A DNA stretch of 64,000 bases, taken from assembly GCA_023955635.1 (NCBI GenBank), contig JAMXHR010000010.1, positions 372,001 to 436,000 on the forward strand, in the 5' to 3' direction. Both the position numbers and the translations under genes were made by a program. Each line of letters opens with the position of its first letter. The stretch's first letter is position 1. Shown here in pieces: positions 51,192 through 60,565 of this stretch. This stretch comes from Methanosarcina sp. ERenArc_MAG2. Lineage in GTDB: Archaea; Halobacteriota; Methanosarcinia; Methanosarcinales; Methanosarcinaceae. Below the pieces are notes generated by a model, which saw only the letters and a list, made by a program, of their open reading frames with translations, had not been told where the DNA came from and did not search any database.

Positions 51192-53153
51192 ATGGCTATG
51201 AATCAGACAAAGTTTATAGAATGCTGTGAACCAAGAATCCGATGTTTAGCAGGTCCTGGCACTGGTAAAACGTGGTCAATCAAGCAGAGAGTTAAAAGAT
51301 TATTGACCCAAGACGGAATAGAAGGTTCAAGAATATTTGCTGTAACTTTTACAAAACTTGCGTCACAACAGTTAAAAACTGAATTAACGGAAATGGAAGT
51401 TAAAGGCTCTGATGCCATTGTCGCATCTACTCTTCACTCTCACGCCCTTCGTATTTTAAACCATGAACAAGCAATTGAGAGCTTAGAAAGGGTTCCTCGC
51501 ATCTGCTATGAATATGAAATGAAACCTCTTTCTGCAGATTTAAGTATGGCATTTGAAGGGCGAATCAAACCCGTAGATGCCCTTTTCAAAAAATTTGAGA
51601 CTATGTGGGCTCGAAATCAATACGAGATAATACGTAGTGCTTCAAAGCCTGAAGAGATAATTTTTGAAGATGAATATCAATCTTGGATGCGTTTTCACAA
51701 TGCAATGACAGTTAAGGAGTTAATAACGTTAGCAGTTAAGTTCCTTAAACAAAATCCCATTAATGATGCTGTTTCTGAGTTTGATCACATAATTGTAGAT
51801 GAGTATCAGGATCTTAATTGGGCAGATCAAGCGCTGATTGAGTTAATCGGTAAGGATTCGAAAATTGCAATCTTAGGAGATGATGATCAGTCAATCTACT
51901 CCTTCCGTTATGCTGATCCGGATGGAATAAGGATTTGGTTATCGCGTCAAGAAACTAGAAAAGAGGATGTTCAATTAAATGTATGCAGAAGATGTGATGG
52001 AAATATAATCTCTATAGCAAATTCGTTGATAAGAAACAATAGTGGCAGAGGGGAGAAAAAGAATCTAGTCTCTGAGGAAGATAGAAAGGACATTGGAGAT
52101 GTGAATTTAGTTCAGTGGAACACGAGAGAACAAGAGACTAAAGGTCTTGCTTTAGGAATCAAAAAGCTATTGGAGAAAGACATGGTCCCGGTAGGCGAAA
52201 AAATACTCGTCTTAGTTCCGAGAAGAGATTTTGGGCAATACTTAGTGAAAGAACTTGAAAAACTCGGAGTAGTGGATGTTAACCTCCACACTAAACCCGA
52301 TTGGGAAAATAAAATTATGGGTGAGAATTTATCACTTCTAATATTACATGAAACTCCAGATGACCTTGTCGCACTTAGATACTATTTGGGATTAGGACAT
52401 GATAAATGGAGAAAAGTTGAATATAAAAAATTACGCCAATATTGCCAAGAAAATGATCTGGAACCTTGTGATATCCTAAGTAATCTTGAGTTATGTAACA
52501 AATTACATGTTAGTGGCTTGCGAAAGAGATGGGAAGAACTCCAAAGTAAACTAGAAGAGATATCTGATGTAAATCAAGATGAATTGCTTGATTTACTTTT
52601 GCCATTGGAGGGACCTACAAAAGAGATTTCTGAAAAAGTTAGATATATGAAACAATTTGATACAGAAAATAAAAATATTAAAGATTTACTTACTGAAGCA
52701 ATTGTTTCTATTGGAGAGGAAACTGATAAACATAAAGTGAACATTATGACTATACATGGAGCTAAAGGGCTAACTAGTCATACTGTGATATTAACAAGTC
52801 TTATCAATGGACTATTGCCTAGAAATCCCAATCCTAAGAGTAATGACGATATATCAAAATTTGAAGAAGAAAGAAGGCTGTTATATGTTGGATTAACTCG
52901 GGCTAAACATAGATTAGTTTTTTCTTCTTTTAGAAAAATCAAATCTAGTGAGAGTCAAATATTAAATTTATCACTTAATAGCAGAGATCGTTATTGCAAT
53001 ACAACCTCAAGTAAATTCATTTCAGAGTTCAGTCCAGATATTCTTCCGGTTTTAGCTGGTGATAAGTGGTTGTTTTCGTTTGATTCACATAAAGTCTTAG
53101 AGGTTGTCTTAAAATTCAAACCATTTCTACAATTGGATAATAAGCAACATTAA
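51192..53153 (+). CDS. UvrD/Rep-family (superfamily 1A) DNA helicase
   Basis: The product is 653 aa, intact. Helicase motifs in order: CLAGPGTGKTW (Walker A), AVTFTKLASQQLK (Ia), ASTLHSHALRI, IIVDEYQDLNW (Walker B), ILGDDDQSIYSFR (III), MTIHGAKGLTSHTVI (V) and EEERRLLYVGLTRAKHRLVF (VI). It is shorter than housekeeping UvrD and resembles solitary or GajB-like helicases of defence islands; no OLD-type GajA partner is adjacent. The last ~17 residues (VVLKFKPFLQLDNKQH) are encoded by a MITE (53101 onward), so the native C-terminus was replaced. Confidence 0.9.
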   Translation: MAMNQTKFIECCEPRIRCLAGPGTGKTWSIKQRVKRLLTQDGIEGSRIFAVTFTKLASQQLKTELTEMEVKGSDAIVASTLHSHALRILNHEQAIESLERVPRICYEYEMKPLSADLSMAFEGRIKPVDALFKKFETMWARNQYEIIRSASKPEEIIFEDEYQSWMRFHNAMTVKELITLAVKFLKQNPINDAVSEFDHIIVDEYQDLNWADQALIELIGKDSKIAILGDDDQSIYSFRYADPDGIRIWLSRQETRKEDVQLNVCRRCDGNIISIANSLIRNNSGRGEKKNLVSEEDRKDIGDVNLVQWNTREQETKGLALGIKKLLEKDMVPVGEKILVLVPRRDFGQYLVKELEKLGVVDVNLHTKPDWENKIMGENLSLLILHETPDDLVALRYYLGLGHDKWRKVEYKKLRQYCQENDLEPCDILSNLELCNKLHVSGLRKRWEELQSKLEEISDVNQDELLDLLLPLEGPTKEISEKVRYMKQFDTENKNIKDLLTEAIVSIGEETDKHKVNIMTIHGAKGLTSHTVILTSLINGLLPRNPNPKSNDDISKFEEERRLLYVGLTRAKHRLVFSSFRKIKSSESQILNLSLNSRDRYCNTTSSKFISEFSPDILPVLAGDKWLFSFDSHKVLEVVLKFKPFLQLDNKQH

Positions 53154-53377
53154 TTTCAAATTCATATAGTACATTTTTCCGAAATTCAGGTATATTGACC
53201 TTAAAGATAGTACTTCATCCCAAAGACTTACGCACTCGAGGTATAAAATCAAGTACAATAAACATCACAGTTTAAATATACATTTTAGACATTTAACGGT
53301 TTAATGCTACAGTTTTTCAATTTGAATGCGTAAATCCTATCCCAATTGTAGACTCAAATTTAATTTTAAGACAGGCT
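53101..53377. mobile_element. MITE family F, copy 1, split by a MITE of family D
   Basis: The ends AGGTTGTCTTAAAATT and TTTTAAGACAGGCT match the family at 60166-60325; the internal sequence CCATTTCTACAATTGGATAA aligns too. A family D MITE lies inside it at 53222-53339, flanked by TCCCA on both sides. Confidence 0.75.
53222..53339. mobile_element. MITE family D, copy 2 (nested)
   Basis: The ends AAGACTTACGCACTCGAGGT and GAATGCGTAAATCCTA are a diverged form of the 25793-25911 copy. The 5-bp duplication TCCCA flanks it. The region from 53378 to 53705 shows a hairpin-forming stretch (CCTGGCACAGTACCAGCG) and no recognised gene. Confidence 0.72.
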
Positions 53378-53705
53378 CTTAGAGACTGTTTAAAAAGACA
53401 TTTTTCTTGGCTTTGTACCTGGCACAGTACCAGCGAAGCTGTCACCAGGTGCAAAGTAGATAGTAACAAAATTTGAATGAGTTCTACACCCTCTGTTGTC
53501 AACCGCAAAAAAATTAGGATTTTCTGAATATCCCAGTCTGTATTTTTCTTTTTCCGTTAAGATTTTATCAAATAGCGTTGACCTAGTTTGCACTTAATAA
53601 CAGCTTCGCTGGTACGAGGCCTTTTATGTGAAAAGGTAGCTATTTTTTGGATTTTGGCAGCATGTATATATTTTATAAATTTACTGCTTAATGCAGGTTA
53701 ATATC

Positions 53706-55550
53706 TTAAGATAATGAATCTAACTGGAAGAAGCCATATCTTCCAAAATCTGGATTGTGAGTAAAATGATGATATGTAATTTTATCCAATAAATCCTCTG
53801 AAGGATCCTTATTATCAAGAACAATAATTTGAAAGTCATGTGTAATAGATGCAAGATCCTTGTAAAATCCTTCTTTAATAGAAACCTTTACTTCATCATC
53901 TTTCTGTCGTGCATCTCCTCTCGATATGTGGTAAGAGGAGAATCAATCACTAGGCAACATGGATGGTAAGTTTCTTGAATCCGACAGTATTTCATTAAGC
54001 AAATCAAAAACGCACTACAAAGAATAGCCCTATATCCCTTTCCATAATTGCCCCTAGCCTTACCATTTATAATGAAATCCATTTTATTGATGTCAAAAAC
54101 TAAATTATCTACTTTCATTCCCCACGTATTTAATTGTTGTTTCATTTGGTCGGCTAGTTTTTGATAGTGGACTTCTGGTAGTCTTCTATTATCTGTTTCA
54201 TCATTTTTTTCTCAGCGAGTTTCAGTTTATACTCCTGAAGTTCAATCTCATAACGGGAAACAGCTTCTTTTGTATCTGCAAGTCTGGCTATGTCTTGATT
54301 AAGTGTTATAAATTTCTCAAAATCCTCTCTAAGCACTTTATTTATTGGTTTCAATTTGTTCTCAATTAAAATGCTTAGTTGACTTAGTGATTGCTGAAGT
54401 TCCGATTTACTCTTAAGATAATAATTTAGTTCTTCTTTTATATCATTTTCAGTCGAGAGTAGTTCTTCTCTTTTAATAGATATTTTTATTTTTTCATGAT
54501 TCATTGACTCGATAAGTTTTTCGTTACTCTGCTCTAAATAATTTTTAATTTTTATTGAATCTATGGTAGTTCCACATATTGGACAGGGCACACTAGGAAG
54601 TTGCGAGAGTAAATATTCTCCTTCAAGCATAAACTCAAGTCTATTAATATCTGATAGATAGTGAGCATTAAGTATTGAAAAACGTTGTACCAGTTCCCTT
54701 AAATGAGTTATATGAGAATCAATGTGAAAAATATTTTTTAATATATACGTTCGTTCATTTTCCTCATTACTGATCCGTTGATTAGATTCATTAATACTTC
54801 TACTAAGCTCATCGATTTTAATATTCATTTCTTTTTGGCTGAGTTTTGCAACTTTTTCAGATAATATAACATCTTTTTCCTTTTCAGATTCCAATAGGCG
54901 CTCTGTTAACTCTATCTTACCTTTAATCATGCTTTTGTAAAGTTTGGGATCATCAATGGAAGCTAAATTTTCGTCATCTTCGCCTGAAAGGAACAAATTA
55001 AACAATGATTTTTCAACCGTTCTCTCTGAATATTGACCTTCATATATAGGAGAACGTTCTGCAGTAATTTCATTTTCATCTATCAAAAAAGTTTTTTAAC
55101 GTCGCTAAACCTTATTGGTCTTTTTTTATCTTTTTTTCCTTTAATTGCTTATTATGCAGCCCAATAAGTTTTAGTAAAAAAACAGAAATGTTGTCTTCTC
55201 TTTTACTGCTGTGACTAGAAGATAGACTTTCTATTAAAATATTGTTGTCTGCCTTATCAATTTCCCCTTCTGTCATATATATAGTAGAGTCTTGAAAAGT
55301 ACGTTTAAGAGTATACTTCTTGCCATTATAGCAATTTAACTGCATCCAGACACATTCATAACCTTCTGCTTCTTCTATATCCTTGGGGGGTATCGCCACC
55401 CATTAGGTAGTTTATGCAACTAAAAATGTAGGATTTTCCTGTATCTGATGGACCTGATACCACATTTAGACCCTTATCAAAGTCTATGACAGCATCATTT
55501 TTGCCAGAACCCGTAACTTTTATTAACTTTATGTAGAAACCCGGTATCAT
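53706..55550 (-). CDS. ABC-three component (ABC-3C) system ATPase, SMC-like (several apparent frameshifts)
   Basis: An ATPase of a biological-conflict system. Walker A is GPSDTGKSYIF near residue 32, a long coiled coil follows with a zinc-hook-like CPICGT, and the distal ATPase half has GKGYRAILCSAFLICL and LVIDSPLTTY (Walker B). The C-terminus ends in ITYHHFTHNPDFGRYGFFQL. The frame breaks are at 55386-55391 (one base too many in G6), 55131-55137, 55085-55090, 54204-54210 and near 53903 (each one base short). The corrected protein is about 614 aa. The upstream genes are the middle component and the CTD component, overlapping by a few bases. Confidence 0.85.
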
Positions 55551-56035
55551 GATGAATGTGTCTCCTCAATAAATTCACTTCCCCAATTAGTTAAGTTGTT
55601 TTTTATAAAAGAATCGAGTTGTTTATCAGTCATATTATTAAATTTTTTAATAACAAGGTCAATCCTATTAATTAATTCTTGAGAATATTCACTTCTAAAA
55701 TATTCAATGAAATTTATTGCGCTCTTATTAGCAAGAAAGTTTACTCCTGTTTTATTGTATTTGATAGCAATCAGTTCCTTTGCTTGGAGCAAATGAAGCC
55801 CCTCTTGTATCACTTCGCGTTGGATGATTATCTGACAAGAGCGGTTTGGTATAGCTGGATGTAAACTTTCGACTTCTTCAGAAAAGTCTCCTGTATGTAA
55901 AGCCAGGTAGTTATAATAAATGAGTCTTTGAGTATCCAATGACTTAGGGTATACTTTAGCTAAAATAAATAGAGTACGTAATCCAGATTCAAGTGGACTG
56001 TTGAAAAGAGTTATTTTATCTATTTTGTCGTCCAT
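55547..56035 (-). CDS. ABC-3C system middle component
   Basis: The product is 162 aa, intact. NSPLESGLRTLFILAKVYPK, QRLIYYNYLALHTGDF, LHPAIPNRSCQIIIQREVI and GLHLLQAKELI match the middle-component (MC) family as I recall it. A winged-helix fold is expected. It overlaps the ATPase start by 4 bp and the CTD gene end by 16 bp, indicating a tight operon. Confidence 0.85.
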   Translation of the reverse strand: MDDKIDKITLFNSPLESGLRTLFILAKVYPKSLDTQRLIYYNYLALHTGDFSEEVESLHPAIPNRSCQIIIQREVIQEGLHLLQAKELIAIKYNKTGVNFLANKSAINFIEYFRSEYSQELINRIDLVIKKFNNMTDKQLDSFIKNNLTNWGSEFIEETHSS

Positions 56036-56620
56036 ATTATATCATCGCGCTCGTTTGCTAAATGATGGCATATCCCTTGCTTGTCTTGTGGGAGAAGTTC
56101 ATCTTTGAGTGCATTTCCCTCAAAAGGTATTTGAGAAGCCACAGTCAATGTACTATCAATTTTACTCTTACAGGAACAGTGATGACTTTCAATAACAGGT
56201 ATAATGCTGTAATAAATACCTTCTTTTAGTTCCTCAAAAGCAGTTGATCCGGGAGGCAGATTATCTCTACTAAATTGCTTTAGCATTTCCGCAGAATAGT
56301 AAATTTCTCTTTGCCTATTGAGATGTCGAAGTAACTTTTCATTTTTATTCAAATCATCTTTATGTGATATTTGCTTACTTTCGTCTTCTGAATAAGCATT
56401 GAATAATTTCTTGATATATATCTGCTCGCTCTTTTTTATCATTTTGGAAATTGTTACAATCTCTCTAGGTTTAACCTTTAATCCACCACCAAATCGTGGA
56501 GCATAATAGACTGTCTGTTGAAGTTGATCAATTATCTTTTCTGCTGGAATGATACGGAAAATAGAAAAGTCACATTGATCAATAAATGCTTTTAACTCTG
56601 GTGTAAGTTCTATCCGCTTA
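56020..56620 (-). pseudogene. ABC-3C system CTD component, 5' end lost at an IS5-family insertion
   Basis: Reads RIELTPELKAFIDQCDFSIF, then RIIPAEKIIDQLQQTVYYAP, RFGGGLKV and, near the end, QGICHHLANERDDIIW. These are the hallmarks of the C-terminal domain shared by ABC-3C proteins (RFGGGL and GICHHLAN). In intact systems this follows an N-terminal effector domain such as a nuclease or peptidase. Here the frame is open up to the IS end at 56621, and on the far side of the IS the sequence does not continue it. The effector domain is therefore missing. Confidence 0.82.
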
Positions 56621-57507
56621 GAGCGTGTCTTAATATTCCTTTATCATCCGCTTGATTTTTTTATACGAGCCAGTCTTCTAATCATTATATGAAGCATTGC
56701 AGCATATATTAATGCTTGACTTGATTCTGTTAATCCTTCATAATCTTTACTCAAACGTCGATATCTACCTAGCCATCCAAATGTACGCTCTACTACCCAT
56801 CTGTGAGGAAGTACCTTAAAACCTTTGATGTCATCGCTACGCTTTACGATTTCCAACATCCAACCACAAACTACTTTGACCCAATCAACCAGTTGACCGG
56901 AATAAGCAGCATCAGCCCAAATAAGCTGCAATCGAGAAAATTTCCCCTTAATTTGTTCCAGAACAAGTTTAGCTCCATCTCGATCCTGGATATTTGCTGT
57001 ATGAACTATAACTATCAACAGTAGCCCTATTGTATCCACTAGAATGTGGCGCTTTCTCCCTTTTACTTTCTTGGCAGCATCATAGCCGCGTACTCCTGGC
57101 GTTTCTGTAGTTTTAACTGACTGGCTATCTAAAATTGCAGCACTCGGTTCTGGTTTTCTTCCATATGCAATTCTCAGTTCAGTTCTCAGTGTAGCATTTA
57201 TACGTTCCCAAAATCCAGTAAGTCTCCAAAGACGGAAATAGTGGTAGACAGTTTTCCACGGTGGGAATTCGTGGGGTAACATTCGCCATGCACAACCCGA
57301 ACGTAGCAAATAAAAGATGGCGTTCAATATTTCTCGATAGGAATGAACGCGTTTTCTACCTCGATTCGTGCTAGGACTGGGGAGATGAGGCTTAATTATT
57401 TCCCATTGTTTATTAGATAAATTACTATGATAAGGAGTTCTTTTATTTTGTTCTGGCATGAACGAACAATCAGTGTGTCAAGGATTATATAATTTTAAGA
57501 CACGCTC
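56621..57507. mobile_element. IS5-family insertion sequence (887 bp)
   Basis: Perfect inverted ends GAGCGTGTCTTAA and TTAAGACACGCTC, with TA on both outer sides as a 2-bp target duplication. It contains one intact transposase gene. It has separated the ABC-3C CTD gene from whatever lay upstream. Confidence 0.9.
56644..57459 (-). CDS. IS5-family transposase (intact)
   Basis: The product is 271 aa. DDE-type catalytic core: AAILDSQSVKTTETPGVRGY, GRKRHILVDTIGLLL, LIWADAAYSGQLVDW and RWVVERTFGWLGRYRRLSKD. The N-terminal GRKRVHSYREILNAIFYLLR with GCAWRMLPHEFPPW is the HTH region of the IS402/IS1031 groups. The frame is complete in one piece, unlike most IS5 genes that need a frameshift, so the element may be active. 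Confidence 0.95.
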   Translation of the reverse strand: MPEQNKRTPYHSNLSNKQWEIIKPHLPSPSTNRGRKRVHSYREILNAIFYLLRSGCAWRMLPHEFPPWKTVYHYFRLWRLTGFWERINATLRTELRIAYGRKPEPSAAILDSQSVKTTETPGVRGYDAAKKVKGRKRHILVDTIGLLLIVIVHTANIQDRDGAKLVLEQIKGKFSRLQLIWADAAYSGQLVDWVKVVCGWMLEIVKRSDDIKGFKVLPHRWVVERTFGWLGRYRRLSKDYEGLTESSQALIYAAMLHIMIRRLARIKKSSG

Positions 57508-57682
57508 TAAGTCAGCCTGCTTAGTACGCACAGTATAGAAGTGACGATAGAAGTGACGAATCGTTATCATGCGGCTCTTCGCATTGGACTCATCAAGCTC
57601 GACCTTACAGACACAGGATAAGGCCCAGCACGGGGAAAGTCAATTTGGTTTTCTTTTTATTCTATTGTATCATTAGAAAGGA

Positions 57683-57698
57683 TTTTTGCAACTGAACC
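57683..57698. repeat. Solitary IS6-like end
   Basis: TTTTTGCAACTGAACC is the right-end form of the GGTTCnGTTGCAAAAA repeat. No left partner is visible before 57507. The stretch 57508-57682 shows no supported gene. Confidence 0.45.
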
Positions 57699-57760
57699 CT
57701 TGGGGGGTATGTAAAAATATCCTTTTTTCAAAATTATCTAAAAGATTGCTGAAACAATAA

Positions 57761-57951
57761 TTACCTTTTTTCAGAATTAATTCTACGAAATAAAATCATA
57801 ATATAGACTATCCAAAAAAACATTAGAATGGAGTCAATTAATTCTGATTTACCAAATACAATAAATAATATAGTTGAAATTAATACGAAAATTATTAAAC
57901 CCCAAATAAAAAATTTTATAAACAAAATGTATTTATTTTTTTATAATCCAT
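57761..57951 (-). CDS. Small two-TM protein, 63 aa (one apparent frameshift)
   Basis: ATG at 57951 reads MDYKK and then, if one A is added to the seven-base run (57936-57942), NKYILFIKFFIWGLIIFVLI, STILFIVFG and SILMFFWIVYIMILFRR, ending NSEKR. It has two transmembrane helices and a basic C-terminus. Without the correction the frame stops after a few codons. It sits alone in the accessory region, and such small membrane proteins are frequent effectors or immunity proteins. Function unknown. Confidence 0.45.
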
Positions 57952-58157
57952 ATTAATACCTTTATGGAGTCAAACATCGCTCAAATTAACCTGTTTTTCA
58001 TTATATTGAAAAATATTCTGAATACAAATCTAACCTGTAGATATATTGATAGGTGTTCTTATTACATTTGATAAGATATGATTATCTTCTTTATACATCT
58101 GGCATATAAAAGAGTGAGCCTGATTTACAGTCCAAAATTGTCAATAAACGAAAAAAG

Positions 58158-58233
58158 GGTTCTGTTGCAAAAAATCTGGCTCCCTTGCAAAATCAGCAAA
58201 AACCTTCACAATTAGTAAATTTGAGTACTCTCA
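58158..58233. repeat. Left end of an IS6-like MITE (family G), truncated
   Basis: GGTTCTGTTGCAAAAAATCT followed by GGCT and CAGCAAAAACCTTCACAA parallels the left 60 bp of the element at 60417. The rest of that element is absent and MITE H-like sequence begins at 58234. Confidence 0.5.
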
Positions 58234-58372
58234 TTAAGAGCCTATCCAAAAAGTGGTTACCTGCTATAACTTTTACAATATGTAATATGCAAAATCGGAA
58301 TGGATACCCTGATATCATAGACCTATTTTAACTTTTCAACATGCATTACTGACTTTTCGGATAGGCTCTTAA
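58234..58372. mobile_element. MITE with TTAAGAGCCTATCC ends (139 bp)
   Basis: Perfect 14-bp inverted ends at 58234-58247 and 58359-58372. It has no coding capacity. Its ends resemble family H, but the interior differs. Confidence 0.75.
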
Positions 58373-58436
58373 TACGGGGTATGGCAACGATTCTTTCTTT
58401 TTGGAGCCACTTAATAAACATAGAATGAACCTTTAT

Positions 58437-58649
58437 TTACAAATCTTTATTAAGATAATTTTTATTCCACACAATTTTTGATTTTCCTCTTTTTTCGGCA
58501 ACGCCTCCAAAAATTTCAATCTGCTTAATTCGTTTTAATCTATTTTTTTCTATTGTACATACTAGTTCGGGAATTAAACCTGAATTCACTAGTTTTCTTA
58601 TTCTAAAGTCTTCTGAATAAACACATATATGTATGTAACCAATTAACAA
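58437..58649 (-). CDS. Hypothetical 70-aa protein downstream of the HEPN-like gene
   Basis: Reads from a TTG at 58649: LIGYIHICVYSEDFRIRKLV, then IPELVCTIEKNRLKRIKQIE. It follows the HEPN-like gene by 14 bp on the same strand, so it may be co-transcribed, but it has no clear ribosome site. It could be a small partner protein or the remnant of a longer gene. Confidence 0.4.
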   Translation of the reverse strand: MLIGYIHICVYSEDFRIRKLVNSGLIPELVCTIEKNRLKRIKQIEIFGGVAEKRGKSKIVWNKNYLNKDL

Positions 58650-58663
58650 ATACCGAGAAATGT

Positions 58664-60076
58664 CTATTTTTCTTGCTTTTTTCTCGCACTCTTAATCACA
58701 TTTTTGATTATTAATTCATAATTCTCTCTTATTAAATCATCAAGTGTAGAATTTTGAGTTACTTTCACAATTACCACCCCTTTTACGATGCTATAAAAGC
58801 CATTTCTATGAATCATTGTGTCTCTTATTTCGAGGGATATGGGATTGAGAGCAACCTTCATTTCAGCTATTTTTAGAGGCACATGAATTCTAAAACTTGA
58901 TACCAAAGTTGAAAATTTTAAAAATATTTTGGGCACTTTTAATTTAGGAACAAAAAAGATTAAGTTGTCTTCAAGAACATTTGAATAATCAGTTGTTTTG
59001 GTATTATTTTGAGTCCTTTGCTTTTTCAATTCTGTGCCATTAAATGCAGCCCATCCTAACAATGAATATTTTGAGATAAGTTGAAAAAAATATCTTTCAT
59101 AACCAGGAGCATATTTTTCAGCTAGGAACGCCGAACGAAAAACATTAAAATTTAATTTTAAGGGATCAAGAAAAGTATTTTGAGAAATAATCAACAACTG
59201 GCTTCTGTTATCAACAGTTTTTGACTCAAAGCATCTCTTGATTTCCCATCCTGGAGCATTTAACTCAGCTTTTAACTCTTCTATTACTACGGGAAAAGGA
59301 ATTTTAATTCCATATTTTTCTAAAAGATCAAGATTTGTGAAGTAAAATAAACGAAGTCCAAGGGATAAACCGTTGCAAATATCGAGCATTTCATCGAAAA
59401 AATCGATTATTCGTCTAGAGTTCATGTCCAAAGACACATTTTTATCGTGATATATTGTTGTGCTTGGAGGTTTATATGTAATTTTTCCGTGTGCTATAGC
59501 ATTTCTAATCGCATTGCAGTAAGGACTTGTTAAATAATTGTACTTAGTAGTTTGTTTCAATTCTTCAACTCGCTGAAATAAATCAAATCCTTCAAGCTTT
59601 GCGCTTCTTTTAATTCTTTGATAACAGCTGAGAGGAAATATCAAATTTGAATATGTTGCTTCTGTTAACCTCAAATAAGAGGGATGGAAGTAAGTGTCCA
59701 ATAATGTAATTAGTTCATATTCATTGGGAGGTACTTTTGTATCGTGAAAATTTAAGGAGTTAATGTCTTCTAGTGATGTTAACGCAAAAAAGGAATAATT
59801 ATTAAATTCATTAAGAATCAAAAGAAGAGACTGGATGTCATTTGATTTAAGATCTTCAAGGAATTGAAAGATATCGTAACAAGCTTGTTTCTTATAAAAT
59901 TTTTCAGGTTTATGTTCAATATATTTCCATAGTGATAAATACTTTTCGTGTGTACACTCCTTCAATAGTGGGATTTCAGAGACGATTTCCTTTAACCTTA
60001 CTTTTTGCAACTCTTTGGTTAAATGATTAGTTCCAAAAAGTTTTTCTAAATCTACATGATCTTTATTGGATACCAT
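58664..60076 (-). CDS. Uncharacterised 470-aa protein with a HEPN-type RX4H motif
   Basis: The family is not recognised. It is helical, soluble and lysine-rich. Residues 191-196 read RNAIAH within CNAIRNAIAHGKITYKP, which fits the RX4-6H active-site motif of HEPN ribonucleases and the typical RN.IAHG context. The C-terminal ~200 residues are mixed alpha/beta (FVPKLKVPKIFLKFSTLVSS). It sits in an AT-rich accessory region among conflict genes, so a defence RNase is a reasonable hypothesis. The codon use is very AT-rich. Start: ATG 60076 with a weak upstream region. Confidence 0.6.
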   Translation of the reverse strand: MVSNKDHVDLEKLFGTNHLTKELQKVRLKEIVSEIPLLKECTHEKYLSLWKYIEHKPEKFYKKQACYDIFQFLEDLKSNDIQSLLLILNEFNNYSFFALTSLEDINSLNFHDTKVPPNEYELITLLDTYFHPSYLRLTEATYSNLIFPLSCYQRIKRSAKLEGFDLFQRVEELKQTTKYNYLTSPYCNAIRNAIAHGKITYKPPSTTIYHDKNVSLDMNSRRIIDFFDEMLDICNGLSLGLRLFYFTNLDLLEKYGIKIPFPVVIEELKAELNAPGWEIKRCFESKTVDNRSQLLIISQNTFLDPLKLNFNVFRSAFLAEKYAPGYERYFFQLISKYSLLGWAAFNGTELKKQRTQNNTKTTDYSNVLEDNLIFFVPKLKVPKIFLKFSTLVSSFRIHVPLKIAEMKVALNPISLEIRDTMIHRNGFYSIVKGVVIVKVTQNSTLDDLIRENYELIIKNVIKSARKKQEK

Positions 60077-60165
60077 TCATATACATAATAATTTATGATT
60101 TTTTAAGTTCTTCCTTTTTTCCATCGCTTGAAAGTGTTATTTTTACACCCATAAATTTCACATAG

Positions 60166-60325
60166 CAGGCTGTCTCAAAACTCGACCCATTTCTACAATT
60201 AGATAATGGGCATTGTTGACTTTAAACTCAAATAGGAAATTATTCCGAAATTCAGGTATAAATTAACCTTATAGTAGAAGATTTTATCCCAAATGTAGAA
60301 TTAAATGTAGTTTTGAGACAGCCTG
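60166..60325. mobile_element. MITE family F, copy 2 (160 bp)
   Basis: The ends CAGGCTGTCTCAAAACT and AGTTTTGAGACAGCCTG are nearly perfect inverted repeats. The interior aligns with 53101-53377 once the nested MITE is removed. Confidence 0.85.
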
Positions 60326-60416
60326 TATTTTATCAGTTTAGCTTCTATTGCAATTTTACAGAACTTTTGGTACACTGTCAGAATAGGCAGTGTGCCTATT
60401 TTTCTGTAAAATTTAC

Positions 60417-60565
60417 GGTTCCGTTGCAAAAAATCCGGCTGTTTTACCAAACCAGTGAAAAACATCACAAATGGGATATTTATATGCCATAAACATGCCA
60501 ATAATGATACAAAAAGCAATAGTTATAGCCTAAAAAGGCAGTAAAATTATTTTTGCAACAGAACC
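60417..60565. mobile_element. MITE family G with IS6-like ends (149 bp)
   Basis: GGTTCCGTTGCAAAAAAT and ATTTTTGCAACAGAACC are inverted ends of the GGTTCTGTTGCAAA type typical of IS6-family elements. It overlaps the last five codons of the pentapeptide-repeat gene. Confidence 0.8.

Noticed and set aside
51192-56620. Gabija system (UvrD helicase plus OLD nuclease)
   Set aside because: The SMC-like gene is on the opposite strand and belongs to the ABC-3C operon; no TOPRIM/OLD nuclease features were seen.
3362-57942. Programmed frameshifting as an explanation for the split genes
   Set aside because: Too many unrelated families are affected, always at plain homopolymers and always one base short; there is no downstream stimulator pattern.
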